Assembly (NCBI RefSeq): GCF_000003605.2
Contig: NW_003113973.1
Coordinates: forward strand, 128,022-138,999
Source: Saccoglossus kowalevskii
Lineage: Eukaryota > Hemichordata > Enteropneusta > Harrimaniidae
Length of the DNA stretch: 10,978 nucleotides
Direction: 5' to 3'
Position 1 is the first letter of the stretch; each line of letters starts with the position of its first letter. The translations under genes and the position numbers were made by a program. This document shows, piece after piece, positions 1 to 8,277 of the stretch. The notes below the pieces were generated by a model. The model saw only the letters and a list, made by a program, of their open reading frames with translations. It searched no databases and was not told where the DNA came from.

Positions 1-375
1 ATCATTACAAAATGAACAAATCTGAGAGAGGTCCACATGTAGTACCTATATATGTAATATCAAAGCAATTGCACTTGCGGTTTTCAACAAGAAGTCGAAA
101 ATATCACTTTTTACTAAAAATGACAAAAATATTCACCAAAATTAGAGAATTGAAGATATCATCATGAAATGAACAAATCTGAGAGAGGTCTACCCAAGGT
201 ACATATACACCAAGTATCAAAGCATTCAGGCTTGTAGTTTTCAAGAAGAAGTCGAAAAAGTAAAACATTGACACGGACGACGGACGACGGACGACGACGA
301 CGGACGACGACGACGGACGACGACGGACAATCACTCATATGATAAGCTCCGCTCGACAAAGTCGACAGCGGAGCT
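1..375 (+). repeat. Dispersed repeat: two diverged 157-bp units, GAC minisatellite and terminal hairpin
   Basis: Two related units begin with the same words (AATGAACAAATCTGAGAGAG at 11 and again at 168, a 157-bp period) and both run on through similar CAAGAAGAAGTCGAAAA-type sequence near 87-100 and 243-257. They are followed by a GAC/GGACGAC minisatellite at about 275-328 and then a perfect 9-bp inverted pair (AGCTCCGCT at 345-353, AGCGGAGCT at 367-375) enclosing CGAC/GTCG, followed by an A run. The left end probably continues beyond the window. From memory, this layout resembles a high-copy family seen in bivalve genomes. Open frames across it on the minus strand only translate the minisatellite (Arg/Ser/Val runs) and are not genes. 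Confidence 0.75.
275..328. repeat. GAC/GGACGAC minisatellite
   Basis: An irregular tandem array of GAC and GGAC units of about 54 bp inside the dispersed repeat at the left edge. Its low complexity explains the Val/Arg/Ser runs seen in minus-strand translations. Confidence 0.85.
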
Positions 376-531
376 AAAAAACGCCCCCTATCATGTTGCA
401 AGCTCTGCTCTGTAATGCAAATCAACTTAAATAGTTAGTTGGTGTCCAGTGGAGAGAGAAGTCAACAGTACTTTTGCCTACTGAGAATTTACATCTTCAA
501 ACACTGCAATCTTTGTTTTTAAAGTGCGTTT

Positions 532-820
532 TTAAATTATTATTTTAAAAGCTCTATTATTCTGTTTTAATAGCTGAAACAAATTCCTGTGACCTTTCAT
601 TTGTCGAATGAACTGTTTGTCAAATCCAAAATACCTATTTCTGAGTACAATTTTCTTTTCAAAATGTGGATGCAACGTTTTGCTTTTTATGTATTTTTTT
701 ATGTATTGTTTTTGATTTGATAAATTTGAACTAAACAGATTTTCTATTAGCTTCAGATCTTCATCAAAGTTTGGCACCCAATTCATAGGAGTGCTTAGCT
801 TGTTTTCTGTAAAAATTTTA
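532..820 (-). CDS. Candidate 3'-terminal coding exon, unknown protein
   Basis: On the minus strand a plausible acceptor (AAAATTTTTACAG, AG at 822-821) is followed by 95 open codons ending in TAA at 534-532. The surrounding DNA is very AT-rich, so an open run of this length is somewhat unlikely by chance. The peptide has a balanced, protein-like composition, for example MNWVPNFDEDLKLIENLF near its start and a Lys/Arg/Gln-rich tail (RNRYFGFDKQFIRQMKGHR). I recognise no domain. The exon opens with two bases that complete a codon. This fits the phase of the signal-peptide exon at 5136-5049 (joined codon GAA, Glu), but a one-in-three chance match is not proof, and other exons could lie between. 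No AATAAA is visible in the downstream 150 bases. It could also be a fortuitous open frame or a repeat remnant. Confidence 0.35.
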
Positions 821-834
821 GGTTTCAGACAGTG

Positions 835-2787
835 CAAAAACTCTCATTATTACAAGATAAATGATTTGCTTCATTGAACACAGACAACAATGCATATTTC
901 CACTGAGATCAGTGACCTTTGAATGTGTATCACCAGTGATCAGTCAAGTAGAAACAGTCAAAATATTTTATCAGATTTTCTCAATTTTTGCATATTTTCA
1001 TACAGGACATCTGTCATTCATACTTAGGGAAGACTTTATACTGATGAATAAGGTGACCAAGTTTGGAATAGAATTAGTAAAGTTATTATGCACACAATAA
1101 CAATTATTAAGGATGACGATGATGATGACAGCGACAGCGACGACAACGCTAGACAGAAATTTTTTCCTTAATATACCTTTCCCTTCCATCTTTGATGTTA
1201 TGGCCAACGTAAAAATTATAGCAAACTTAGAACATTTGGCAAATTAAAAAAAAAGATGCTATGAACAATACTTCAAAACACAAATCTTGAACAGAATTTT
1301 CAAACAGTCTGATAGATTGTAATTTACAACATTTTACACCAAAATAACTTTCTATCACAAATTATTAAAATACTGAAAAATGTATTTACCTGATGCAGAT
1401 TAATGACAAGAGCTCATTAACCAATGTTACACATTATATTTACATTGCTTTCAATGAATGGAAAATGTAAACGTATCTTATTATTTTTTCATTTCATATT
1501 TTTATGTACTTTTCATAAAATTATACTGTACTGATACATGTATTTCTAAAGATGCAATAAATTATAATATTTATTATTATATTCATTATCTACAAACTTT
1601 GAATGAAATCAGTCAAAAAATCTGTAAAACATGGATGTACACAAAACTATGGTTTTCAGACTTTTTAGATATACATTACAAAAATAGTGAATTGATTCAA
1701 AAAAAAAAAATATTGTGCATGTACCAGTATGTACAACTATATCTTTGCAACAAAATGGCTCACAAAACATCTAAAGTATGCATGATCACATGCTCTATAT
1801 GTATATAGTTAGATCTCTGTTTTGAGATACACCAATAAGATGGATCCTAACATGAACACATCGAGGGACAGTATATGGAACTATATGACCATGCTCTATG
1901 ATCTCAGTAGCAATCTCTACATAATACTGAATATTTTCTAAATAGTGATGGAGGTTTTATTTTTTTTTTGACATGTATTAATTCTAGTAAATAATAATTT
2001 TGTGTTTACTGCATATTTAAACTAGTCAACTATATCAGCTGTATTTTCCTTGTATATTGTTCAAATTGTTTACATAACTACCAAGGTTTCGGGTTTCATT
2101 TGTCACCATAATGTTTTGTATTATGGACACACATGCCTGATAGAGAGTGTTTTAAGCCGTTGGTCATGTACACACATGTACATGTCTATAAATTAGGGCC
2201 ATGCACAGATTCTAGTCAGACAATTTGCAAGCTGCTGTGAAAACCACCATTTAATGCTGGCACAAAGAGGAGATTTACTGTTTACTGCATGATCTTACGT
2301 AAGAGAGATGAATCAAACTTCTGCTACAAAAATTGAATGACTGATTTTGAACTTGAGTTTCTTTATTTTAAGTTCAACGTGGAAATGCCAATCATTCAGA
2401 GGGGAATATGACGATGAGATATCTTTAATTCATCAAAAGTTATCATCATCAAATGTGCACAGTAATAAGCAGGGAAATACTTAAAAAGTAGGCCACAATG
2501 ACACAATAACCTTTGTTTGTCTCGATTTTACAGAACCAACAAATTTATGGTTTTGTTTGTTTATGTTTATTAATCTAGAACTCATGCGATTACGTAAATT
2601 GCTGTCAAAAGCTACAAACTTACAAACGATGTTTGGTCGACAAATTCAAAATTGTTAGCACAACTTATTAAATCAATGTTTTCATTAATGCTTTTGAAAA
2701 ATCATAGAAAAATAACAGTATATGTAATGTAATGGAATTATAAAAAAAAATTCTTGTTCAAGTGTATAACAGATCGCAGAATGTAAT
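835..2787. other. AT-rich non-coding stretch
   Basis: I see no supportable gene here. It contains a short GATGAC/GACAGC-type microsatellite at about 1111-1150, T-rich and A-rich runs, and several open frames (for example 1458-1808 on the plus strand). Those translate to Tyr/Ile/Asn/Lys-rich peptides typical of AT-rich non-coding DNA. A donor-like CAG/GTAAAT on the minus strand at about 1389 lacks a matching acceptor with an open frame. Confidence 0.6.
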
Positions 2788-2788
2788 A

Positions 2789-3000
2789 TACTGTAAAGGG
2801 GGTAATTATTCACTGTGTTTTAATATAGCTTATTTCGCTGACTGGAAAAATGCGCTAAATTAAAACCCAGTGAATATGTAAAATTTAGCATAGAACACAT
2901 TATCTAAATGACGAAGCCGTGAATTTAAAACCCACTGAATATGCCTGAAATGGTAAATCAGTGAAATTTAAACCCAGTGAAAATTAGTCATTTTACAGTA
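2789..3000. mobile_element. Short inverted-repeat (MITE-like) element, copy 1
   Basis: The element begins TACTGTAAA (2789-2797) and ends TTTACAGTA (2992-3000). The inverted ends extend over about 38 bp with a few mismatches and one gap (shared TAATT-TTCACTG-GTTT core). The outermost TA on each side could be a TA target duplication, as in Tc1/mariner-type elements, but this is inference. Inside are three imperfect copies of a segment around AAACCCAGTGAATATG (near 2857, 2921 and 2964). At 212 bp with no coding capacity it would be a non-autonomous element. Confidence 0.75.
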
Positions 3001-3154
3001 TCACATTTGTGAAAAGCTTGCAGTCTGAAAATTCTAAAAATGTATATTTTACTGGTCTTTTTTGTAGCCATTTGTCACAATCCCAAGAACAAAAATATGG
3101 ATCCAACTAGTAACTAAACACTCAGATCACATACACACATCACCTAGAGATTTA

Positions 3155-3375
3155 TACTACTACATGTAGTACCGGTATATTAATTATCAACTGCATTTCA
3201 GTATTTTGATAAGTAAAATTCCCTAAATTAAATCCACGTAAGTATGTAAAATAAATATACCGGTAATATTGTTTCTCTAATGGCAAATTCGTAAACTTAA
3301 TATCCAGTGCATATGTTCAAAAAATTAACATAATAAAATTAAATTGCGTCAGAGACATTACATGCATTTACAGTA
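3155..3375. mobile_element. Short inverted-repeat (MITE-like) element, diverged copy 2
   Basis: This is homologous to the element at 2789-3000 in the same orientation. TAATTATCAACTGCATTTCA at 3181-3200 aligns with its left end, CTAAATTAAATCC near 3223 and CCAGTGCATATG near 3304 align with its internal repeats, and it ends in the same TTTACAGTA (3367-3375). The left terminus is degraded, so the start is approximate. Two copies about 155 bp apart in one orientation could reflect a local duplication or insertion preference. Confidence 0.6.
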
Positions 3376-4484
3376 GTATGCCAATTGTAACAGATAAATG
3401 TTGTTCAAAAGTAATTTGAAACTTATCTATTTAATCAGTACTTAATAAAGAACACACCAAACAGTGATCACTGGTATATATAGTATGTCCACATATCGCC
3501 CAGTGATAATGGCATGTGTCAGTTGAATATTAAAAATGTAGTGTTTTATTTATAAATACTTTATACTTTTTAATAACTTTGCAATTACATTTGCTGATTA
3601 TTAAACTAGCTACCTATTTCTCTGTAAGCTAAGTATACATTCATATTCAAACAATTGGATTATTTGTCATGTGATGCCTGTCATCTTTTCAGACTGATCA
3701 GTGTACATGTGCTGTACCCTTTGAAGTACAGTATTGGCATTAGTATGGGGTAACAAATTATTAAAACTTTAGAGAGATCAATTTTCACGATTTGGAGAAA
3801 AACAAAAAAAGTTTTGAATCAGTGAACATTTTTATTGAGGTTCCCTAAGACAGGGTGACGCAATGAATTTCTGGAAAAAAAACCCACAAAATTTTACAAA
3901 TGTTTAGTGACAACAATTTTAACAATTAACAGTATTTTTTTACTATTTTTATTTTGAAATGTTTTTCTTGATATATTGATAGAATTTTAAGAATGTAATG
4001 TTTATTTGCAAAGGCAAAGTTGTTTAGTTTGACTCTGTGGGGTATGAAGAAACTCCAAAACAGAGCCAAAATCAATATACATGTACATGTAGTTTGTTAA
4101 CTGTTTTATTTTTGCAAGAGATTTTGCAAGTTGATAAAAGTGGGATCTATATCGACCATGAGGTGGTGCACAAAAATACCACCCTTTCAAGACTGTCATT
4201 TTATTCTTTTAATTTTGTTAACAGAGCTTTTTTCAATGAGGAAACTTTTTTTTTATTCACTGGTAAAAAGTGTGTGATGGGATGCAGCTTTAAAAAGTTA
4301 TTACAGTTTCAAGTAAATACTAAGACGGACAATATTTTTAAAATGCTTCCATTCCAAACAGTGGTACAGTACTACTTGTACATTTATTCTTTTAAATTTA
4401 TTTCAGTGAACCAAACCACTGTAATTTCAAGCAAATTTAAACATATTTAGTGGGATGTATCCTTTGCGTTCATGGCAGTAAATC
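3376..4484. other. AT-rich spacer without a convincing gene
   Basis: The longest open frames (4037-4450 plus, 4199-4002 minus) overlap each other, carry no domain I recognise and are rich in Phe/Lys/Thr or Tyr/Met. Both look fortuitous or repeat-derived. ACATGTACATGT words occur at about 4080. A strong minus-strand acceptor (TTTTTTTTCCAG) with a nearby AATAAA lies near 3873-3830 and is discussed in the findings. Confidence 0.5.
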
Positions 4485-4660
4485 GGCCAATGATTGATGA
4501 AAAAAAACTTGCAAAAACTCATTGGTAATGAGTGTTACTACCGTAATTGGTTTGTACAGCCAATGAAATCATCTCCTTTGAATTTGAATGAAGCACAAAG
4601 ATCTTCTTTCAGGAATATTTTATAAATGTCCATAAACAAATTCACATGGAATCCACAGTA
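4485..4660. repeat. Diverged dispersed repeat, copy A
   Basis: This segment aligns collinearly with 6584-6742. Shared blocks in the same order are a GGYCAATGAYTG start, a GGTAAT word, the identical 16-mer CTTTGAATTTGAATGA (here 4576-4591), AGATCTTC, an ATATTTTAT-rich part, and an end in CACAGTA. The end reads TACTGTG on the other strand, like the TACTG ends of the foldback elements in this window, which suggests a mobile origin. It has no coding potential. Confidence 0.6.
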
Positions 4661-4667
4661 GTGTTCC

Positions 4668-4744
4668 CCACAGTCACTTGATTATTACTTTAATAAATAG
4701 TACTGATCGATTTAATTGGATTTTCACCTCTCAAGCGACTGTGG
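4668..4744. repeat. Small inverted repeat with 51-bp AT-rich loop
   Basis: CCACAGTCACTTG at 4668-4680 is the reverse complement, with one mismatch, of CAAGCGACTGTGG at 4732-4744. The enclosed sequence is AT-rich. It could be a miniature foldback element or a cruciform-forming site. Its role is unknown. Confidence 0.5.
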
Positions 4745-5048
4745 TGTCCGCTGGGTATCTAATAGATTAACCGAATACATACTAGGATGGACTTGATGTA
4801 GATTTTTTATAGATTACAAACTACACTAATACGAAACACGCCATTTTCAAATTATTATTCTATTAATAAATTGTCAAAATGAATATAAAGCACGTACTAT
4901 CGGCGGCAATGGTTGTGCTACATTACTTCCTAAGCATACATTTTAACAACACCAACACGGAAGTCGTTCACATTGACGCCCTTTATTAAATTACGGTGAT
5001 TGATCGTACCGTGTTTTCACACTACCACGCTGGCCGCATGATACTTAC

Positions 5049-5136
5049 CATGTCTATGGGAAGATGCCCCGACTGCGTAGTGGGTTACTAACGCATAGCA
5101 AGCAGCAATCAAAGTCCAATGTCGCAGGATTGCCAT
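5049..5136 (-). CDS. First coding exon of a secreted or membrane protein (signal peptide)
   Basis: On the minus strand an ATG at 5136-5134 sits in good Kozak context (A at -3, G at +4). It encodes 29 residues beginning MAILRHWTLIAACYALVTHY: a short basic start, a hydrophobic core, then small residues AVGA before SSHRH, as expected for a secretory signal peptide cleaved near AVGA. The frame ends after the first base of codon 30 at an excellent splice donor (G/GTAAGTAT, GT at 5048-5047), so the intron is phase 1. The local rise in GC and CpG fits a gene 5' end. The mature protein cannot be named from this exon. The remaining exons lie at lower coordinates; 820-532 is a phase-compatible candidate. 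At this length it is easily missed by ORF thresholds. Confidence 0.7.
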
Positions 5137-5460
5137 TGTGAGATTCTGATTACGTCCGTTTGTTGTCGTTAATGCTGTTGCCAATTTTCAAACTACGATC
5201 GGCTGCTATGACGCAATAGTAAAGACACATAGATATCACAGACGTTCACTACTTTGTCACAAAAACATCGGTACGCGATAGTGTCATAACATGAACTGGT
5301 GTCGTACAGATCATATAGCATCCTGACAAACTAATTAACACGACCATGTACCAACTCACAACGATACCGCCATCTTTAACTTGTATATTTGACCTTTGAA
5401 CTCTATATGGCTAGTTAAGGGGTCGAAGGTCACAGGTGTACAATACAGTGATGTGGCGGG
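5137..5460 (-). promoter_or_regulatory. Probable 5'-flanking/promoter region of the signal-peptide gene
   Basis: This region lies directly upstream (higher coordinates, minus strand) of the ATG at 5136. It is less AT-rich than its surroundings. It contains TGACGCAATA at about 5210, resembling a C/EBP-ATF composite site, and the two DR1-like sites listed separately. No clear TATA box or start site can be fixed, so the extent is an estimate. Confidence 0.4.
5390..5432. promoter_or_regulatory. Two inverted DR1-like nuclear-receptor sites
   Basis: TGACCTTTGAACT (5390-5402) reads on the other strand as two AGKTCA half-sites with one spacer base. GGGTCGAAGGTCA (5420-5432) is a second DR1-like site in opposite orientation, with a perfect AGGTCA half. 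The two arms are near-complementary. DR1 sites are bound by RXR heterodimers and by HNF4-type receptors in animals. The location about 255-300 bp upstream of the signal-peptide ATG suits a regulatory role, but this is inferred from sequence alone. Confidence 0.4.
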
Positions 5461-6583
5461 TGGTGACAGAGACAGTACAGATACTGTTATCCGATTAAGC
5501 TTCTGAATGCTTTTGAAATTATTTAAAAAAAAACAGTATAATAATAAATTCCAGTCACATGTTAACCCTTTTTAATTATTGATGTACATTCTGCGTACAT
5601 TGTAGTCGTTATTACTTGACACGCCCCTCAAAGTACACATGGCGATATCACACGATATCGTCACATTCATGTGACAAACACAATAAAACTGTACTACGTG
5701 TAAATATGAAACCTCACTTCATGAAGTCTATGGGTTAACTCTAAAAGGTTGCCACTGGAAATATTGGATTGAATAGTAAAAAAAAACGAGTACAATTTTT
5801 TTTACCTATATTTTTTTCAAATTAATGTCTTCGTCGGATTTTGTTTCGAATGTTTCTCTGTATAAATTGTTTTCTACCCAGATATACCACCCGGATTTCT
5901 AATGTCAAACCCCTAACAGAAAAAATAAAAATTGGTAACAGCTGCTAAACAAACAGGCCAGCGAATAAAAATAAAAATATTGTATTCAACATTGATCCGT
6001 CGCCGGAAGCCACGAGATACAAGTTATTTGCAATGTTGCCTAGCCACTAGGGTGTCTTGGTGATAGACAAAGTCCCTTCCATTGGTGGATTAACTGCGTA
6101 GATGTACAGTTCTCATAACTGTGGTAGATGGAAGTAGTGTGTGATCAGTGTATTCATTTATATTTTTGAACGCCACAGTCCTTGTTCCGCGTCGTGCTCA
6201 ATGGGTCCCATGTAGCGCATACTAGTAGTTTGTTTTCGCGAAATTCGAACGCACGCTGCGCGGCGACTATGGCGTCTAATTGATTCCCAATTATTGTGAC
6301 CTAAACATACGATCTTTAGGTACATTGCAATTACACACAATATCTGTTTTTCTTTGCTAAACAAATAACTGGAAGGAATTAAAATGATATGATAACACAA
6401 TAAGAATTGAAAGTGTCCAACTCAATAAATCGTAGAAAAGACAATAGATGTAATAATATAACTTCTGAAATCATCTGTGTTACTGTGAATTTTGCATGAA
6501 TTTGTTTCATATGGAATATTTATTTTATATATTTCAAATGATGGTTGAAAACAACTAGGCCAATTACCGCGAGTTTAGGGCTC
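5461..6583. other. Non-coding spacer
   Basis: No exon with both splice sites was found. A CpG-rich patch at about 6181-6275 (GCGCGGCGACTATGGCG and flanks) stands out from the AT-rich background. It shares short words with the ends of the inverted-repeat element at 7014-7323 (CGCAC, GCGCG-GACT, ACTAGTA, ATGGGTC) and may be a decayed relative. A minus-strand open frame at 6400-6158 crosses this patch and resembles no protein I know. Confidence 0.4.
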
Positions 6584-6742
6584 GGTCAATGACTGGAAGA
6601 AACCCACCAAGACTTGTGGGTAATAGACGTTGCTTTTATAGCGAATGGAAGCGTCTTCTTTGAATTTGAATGACACGCGCAGATCTTCCGGGGCGAAAGT
6701 TTTTTAAATATTTTATGAATTTCCTTCATGATATTCACAGTA
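6584..6742. repeat. Diverged dispersed repeat, copy B
   Basis: This is the same-orientation partner of 4485-4660, sharing GGTCAATGACTGG-type start, GGGTAAT, the identical CTTTGAATTTGAATGA (6658-6673), AGATCTTC, TATTTTATGAATT and terminal CACAGTA. It is more CpG-rich (ACACGCGCAGATCTTCCGGG) than copy A, consistent with a younger copy that has lost fewer CpGs. Confidence 0.6.
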
Positions 6743-7013
6743 CGCAAACGCAAAAATCAAAATTGCAATACATGTTCTAAGAGCACTACAGAAACAAGAA
6801 ATGAAACTATGAATCTAGATATTTGTCCATCATCCAGACGAATTATATCTGTTTTGGTCGAGAATGTTTTACATTACTAGTAATCAACTCCATAACGTTT
6901 CACTGTATTTTGATATTTTTAGGTTCATAGCTTAGATCGCAGCCATGGCAACACAGACATGAGTCATATAAGAGGTACAGTACATTGTGATGGACTCTAA
7001 TCTATTTCCTTCG

Positions 7014-7323
7014 TTAAAGGGCGGTAATTGTCGCGCCACGCATGCGCGAAATATATGGGTCTCATACTAGTATAAGCAAAGATGGCGACTTTGACTGTTA
7101 CGCGGATCAACGAGTACAAACTGAGATGTTACCGACCTTTAATTTGGTATGTTTCATGTGATTGGAAGGTATCGAAGGAGCCACCGGTAATCATTGCAAG
7201 TCGCGCCCAGATCAAACCTCATACTTGTGATTTCCATTAGAAGAGCGCATTGAATTTTAGGAAAATCAAAATTTATCACTACAAATGCCGCACATGCGCA
7301 GCGCGACGACTGCCGCCCTATAA
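7014..7323. mobile_element. Inverted-repeat element with 41-bp ends
   Basis: Positions 7014-7054 (starting TTAAAGGGCGG) are inverted at 7283-7323 (ending CCGCCCTATAA), with about 31 of 41 bases matching. The element is about 310 bp, too short to encode a transposase, so it is MITE-like. TTAA on the left and ATAA on the right could be a decayed TTAA duplication (piggyBac-like) or a TA duplication; I cannot tell which. Each end holds a GCATGCGC/CATGCGCA word close to the NRF1 consensus. Inside is AAAGATGGCGAC (about 7078-7089), an Inr/YY1-like word. Confidence 0.65.
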
Positions 7324-7468
7324 TGATTTATAAACCGATTTGTGTGACATTGTAAGTGCACATTCAACCGAATTTGACTTAATTACAAATCAATTCGGTA
7401 TTTCTATGCATGTATAGGAATAGCGCATGTATGAGAAATACAAATGTCAAACTGTATAAATCACTCGT

Positions 7469-7474
7469 TTTATT
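7469..7474 (-). terminator. Polyadenylation signal AATAAA
   Basis: AATAAA on the minus strand, 21 bases downstream of the TAA at 7498-7496. It gives the minus-strand gene a very short 3' untranslated region and fixes its 3' end near 7450. Confidence 0.6.
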
Positions 7475-7495
7475 CCAATTGTACTGTCACGTGGT

Positions 7496-7634
7496 TTAGA
7501 ATACAATATGTACACGTGACACATCTTCAGACGTCAATGCGAAGCTCGTTGTCTCATTCAATGTTGTCGAGATATTACTAGCCGTCACATAAATAGTATC
7601 AGGTTTCGTCTTCTGAGTTTCAACAGTTATGTTG
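7496..7634 (-). CDS. Terminal exon of the minus-strand Ser/Thr-rich protein gene
   Basis: A very strong acceptor (TTATTTCCTTGTGTCTTGCAG, AG at 7636-7635) opens an exon whose first base C completes an AG/C Ser codon from the previous exon. Forty-five further codons follow, then TAA at 7498-7496. The peptide (NITVETQKTKPDTIYVTASN onward) is Thr/Ser-rich with three N-X-S/T sequons (NIT, NIS, NET) and ends SRVHIVF. There is no transmembrane segment and no C-terminal sorting motif I recognise. AATAAA lies just downstream, so this is the last exon. The splice phase matches the exon at 8216-8055 and would also match skipping straight from 9655. Confidence 0.85.
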
Positions 7635-8054
7635 CTGCAAGACACAAGGAAATAAAATATGTATAAGTTATTCTCGTTGTATGAAAAGTGATACATCTAT
7701 CGCAATTGTATCAAGTTGTATACCTACTACTGGGTGGTCCCGGAAGCCGCTACTGTTGAGTTTTTTTCAGCAAATAGTAGCGAATTTGAAAACCCGCTGT
7801 AATACTATAAATCAGAGACCAGACTTTAGTATTGTCGGTTTGTATTGTATCACCGTAGGCGGCGCGCTTTAAAGATTTGAGGCACGTAGAACTTATAAGA
7901 AACGAATACACAACTGATTGCACAACTCAACTCCGTTCGGAATGAATATACATTCATACAACGAGTATATGAATATTTTGTTAAATTTGCCATGCACCCT
8001 TCTTAAAAGTAGGTAAAACATGTTATAGACTCTACACTTGTTTCAAATGATTAC

Positions 8055-8216
8055 CTTATTCTTTGACTTTGAGCATCGTTTGCACGTTTACCAGTTGTCT
8101 CAAGACAAGAAGGAATCTTCTTAGTTTTAAATAAACTGGGTGTTATAATATCAAACATTTCTTCATCAGAGGACAACTCATCGAAATACATATCACTGGC
8201 TTTCAAAACAGCATCG
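8055..8216 (-). CDS. Internal exon of the minus-strand Ser/Thr-rich protein gene
   Basis: The acceptor TTATATTATTCCAG (AG at 8218-8217) and donor AATAAG/GTAATC (GT at 8054-8053) bound 162 bases with one fully open frame. The first base C completes AGC (Ser) with the AG left by the exon at 9655, then 53 codons follow, then AG, which again joins C of the next exon as Ser. The peptide is acidic in its first half (SDMYFDELSSDEEMFDII, with casein-kinase-2-like SSDEE) and basic afterwards (TPSLFKTKKIP, TTGKRA). It has no known fold that I recognise. It is too short to show up in a length-filtered ORF scan. The double phase agreement with both neighbours is the main support. Confidence 0.85.
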
Positions 8217-8277
8217 CTGGAATAATATAAATAGGAACATGATTAGTATCAGACAGCGTCCGACATTGTAATATACG

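Noticed and set aside
104-425. Minus-strand frames rich in Arg, Ser and Val
   Set aside because: They translate the GAC minisatellite of the left-edge repeat.
998-1207. Minus-strand 69-codon frame with a Val/Ile-rich hydrophobic run
   Set aside because: The hydrophobic run comes from a GATGAC/GACAGC microsatellite, so it is not evidence of a membrane protein.
2220-2280. Acceptor-like CTTTGTGCCAG on the minus strand
   Set aside because: Every frame after it meets a stop within about 20 codons, and no donor or polyadenylation signal supports an exon.
4002-4450. Overlapping open frames on both strands
   Set aside because: There is no recognisable domain, their composition is biased, and no consistent splice borders were found. 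Possible repeat remnant.
7681-7872. Plus-strand 63-codon frame
   Set aside because: It lies in the intron between the exons at 8055 and 7634, with no supporting motif, and is likely chance.
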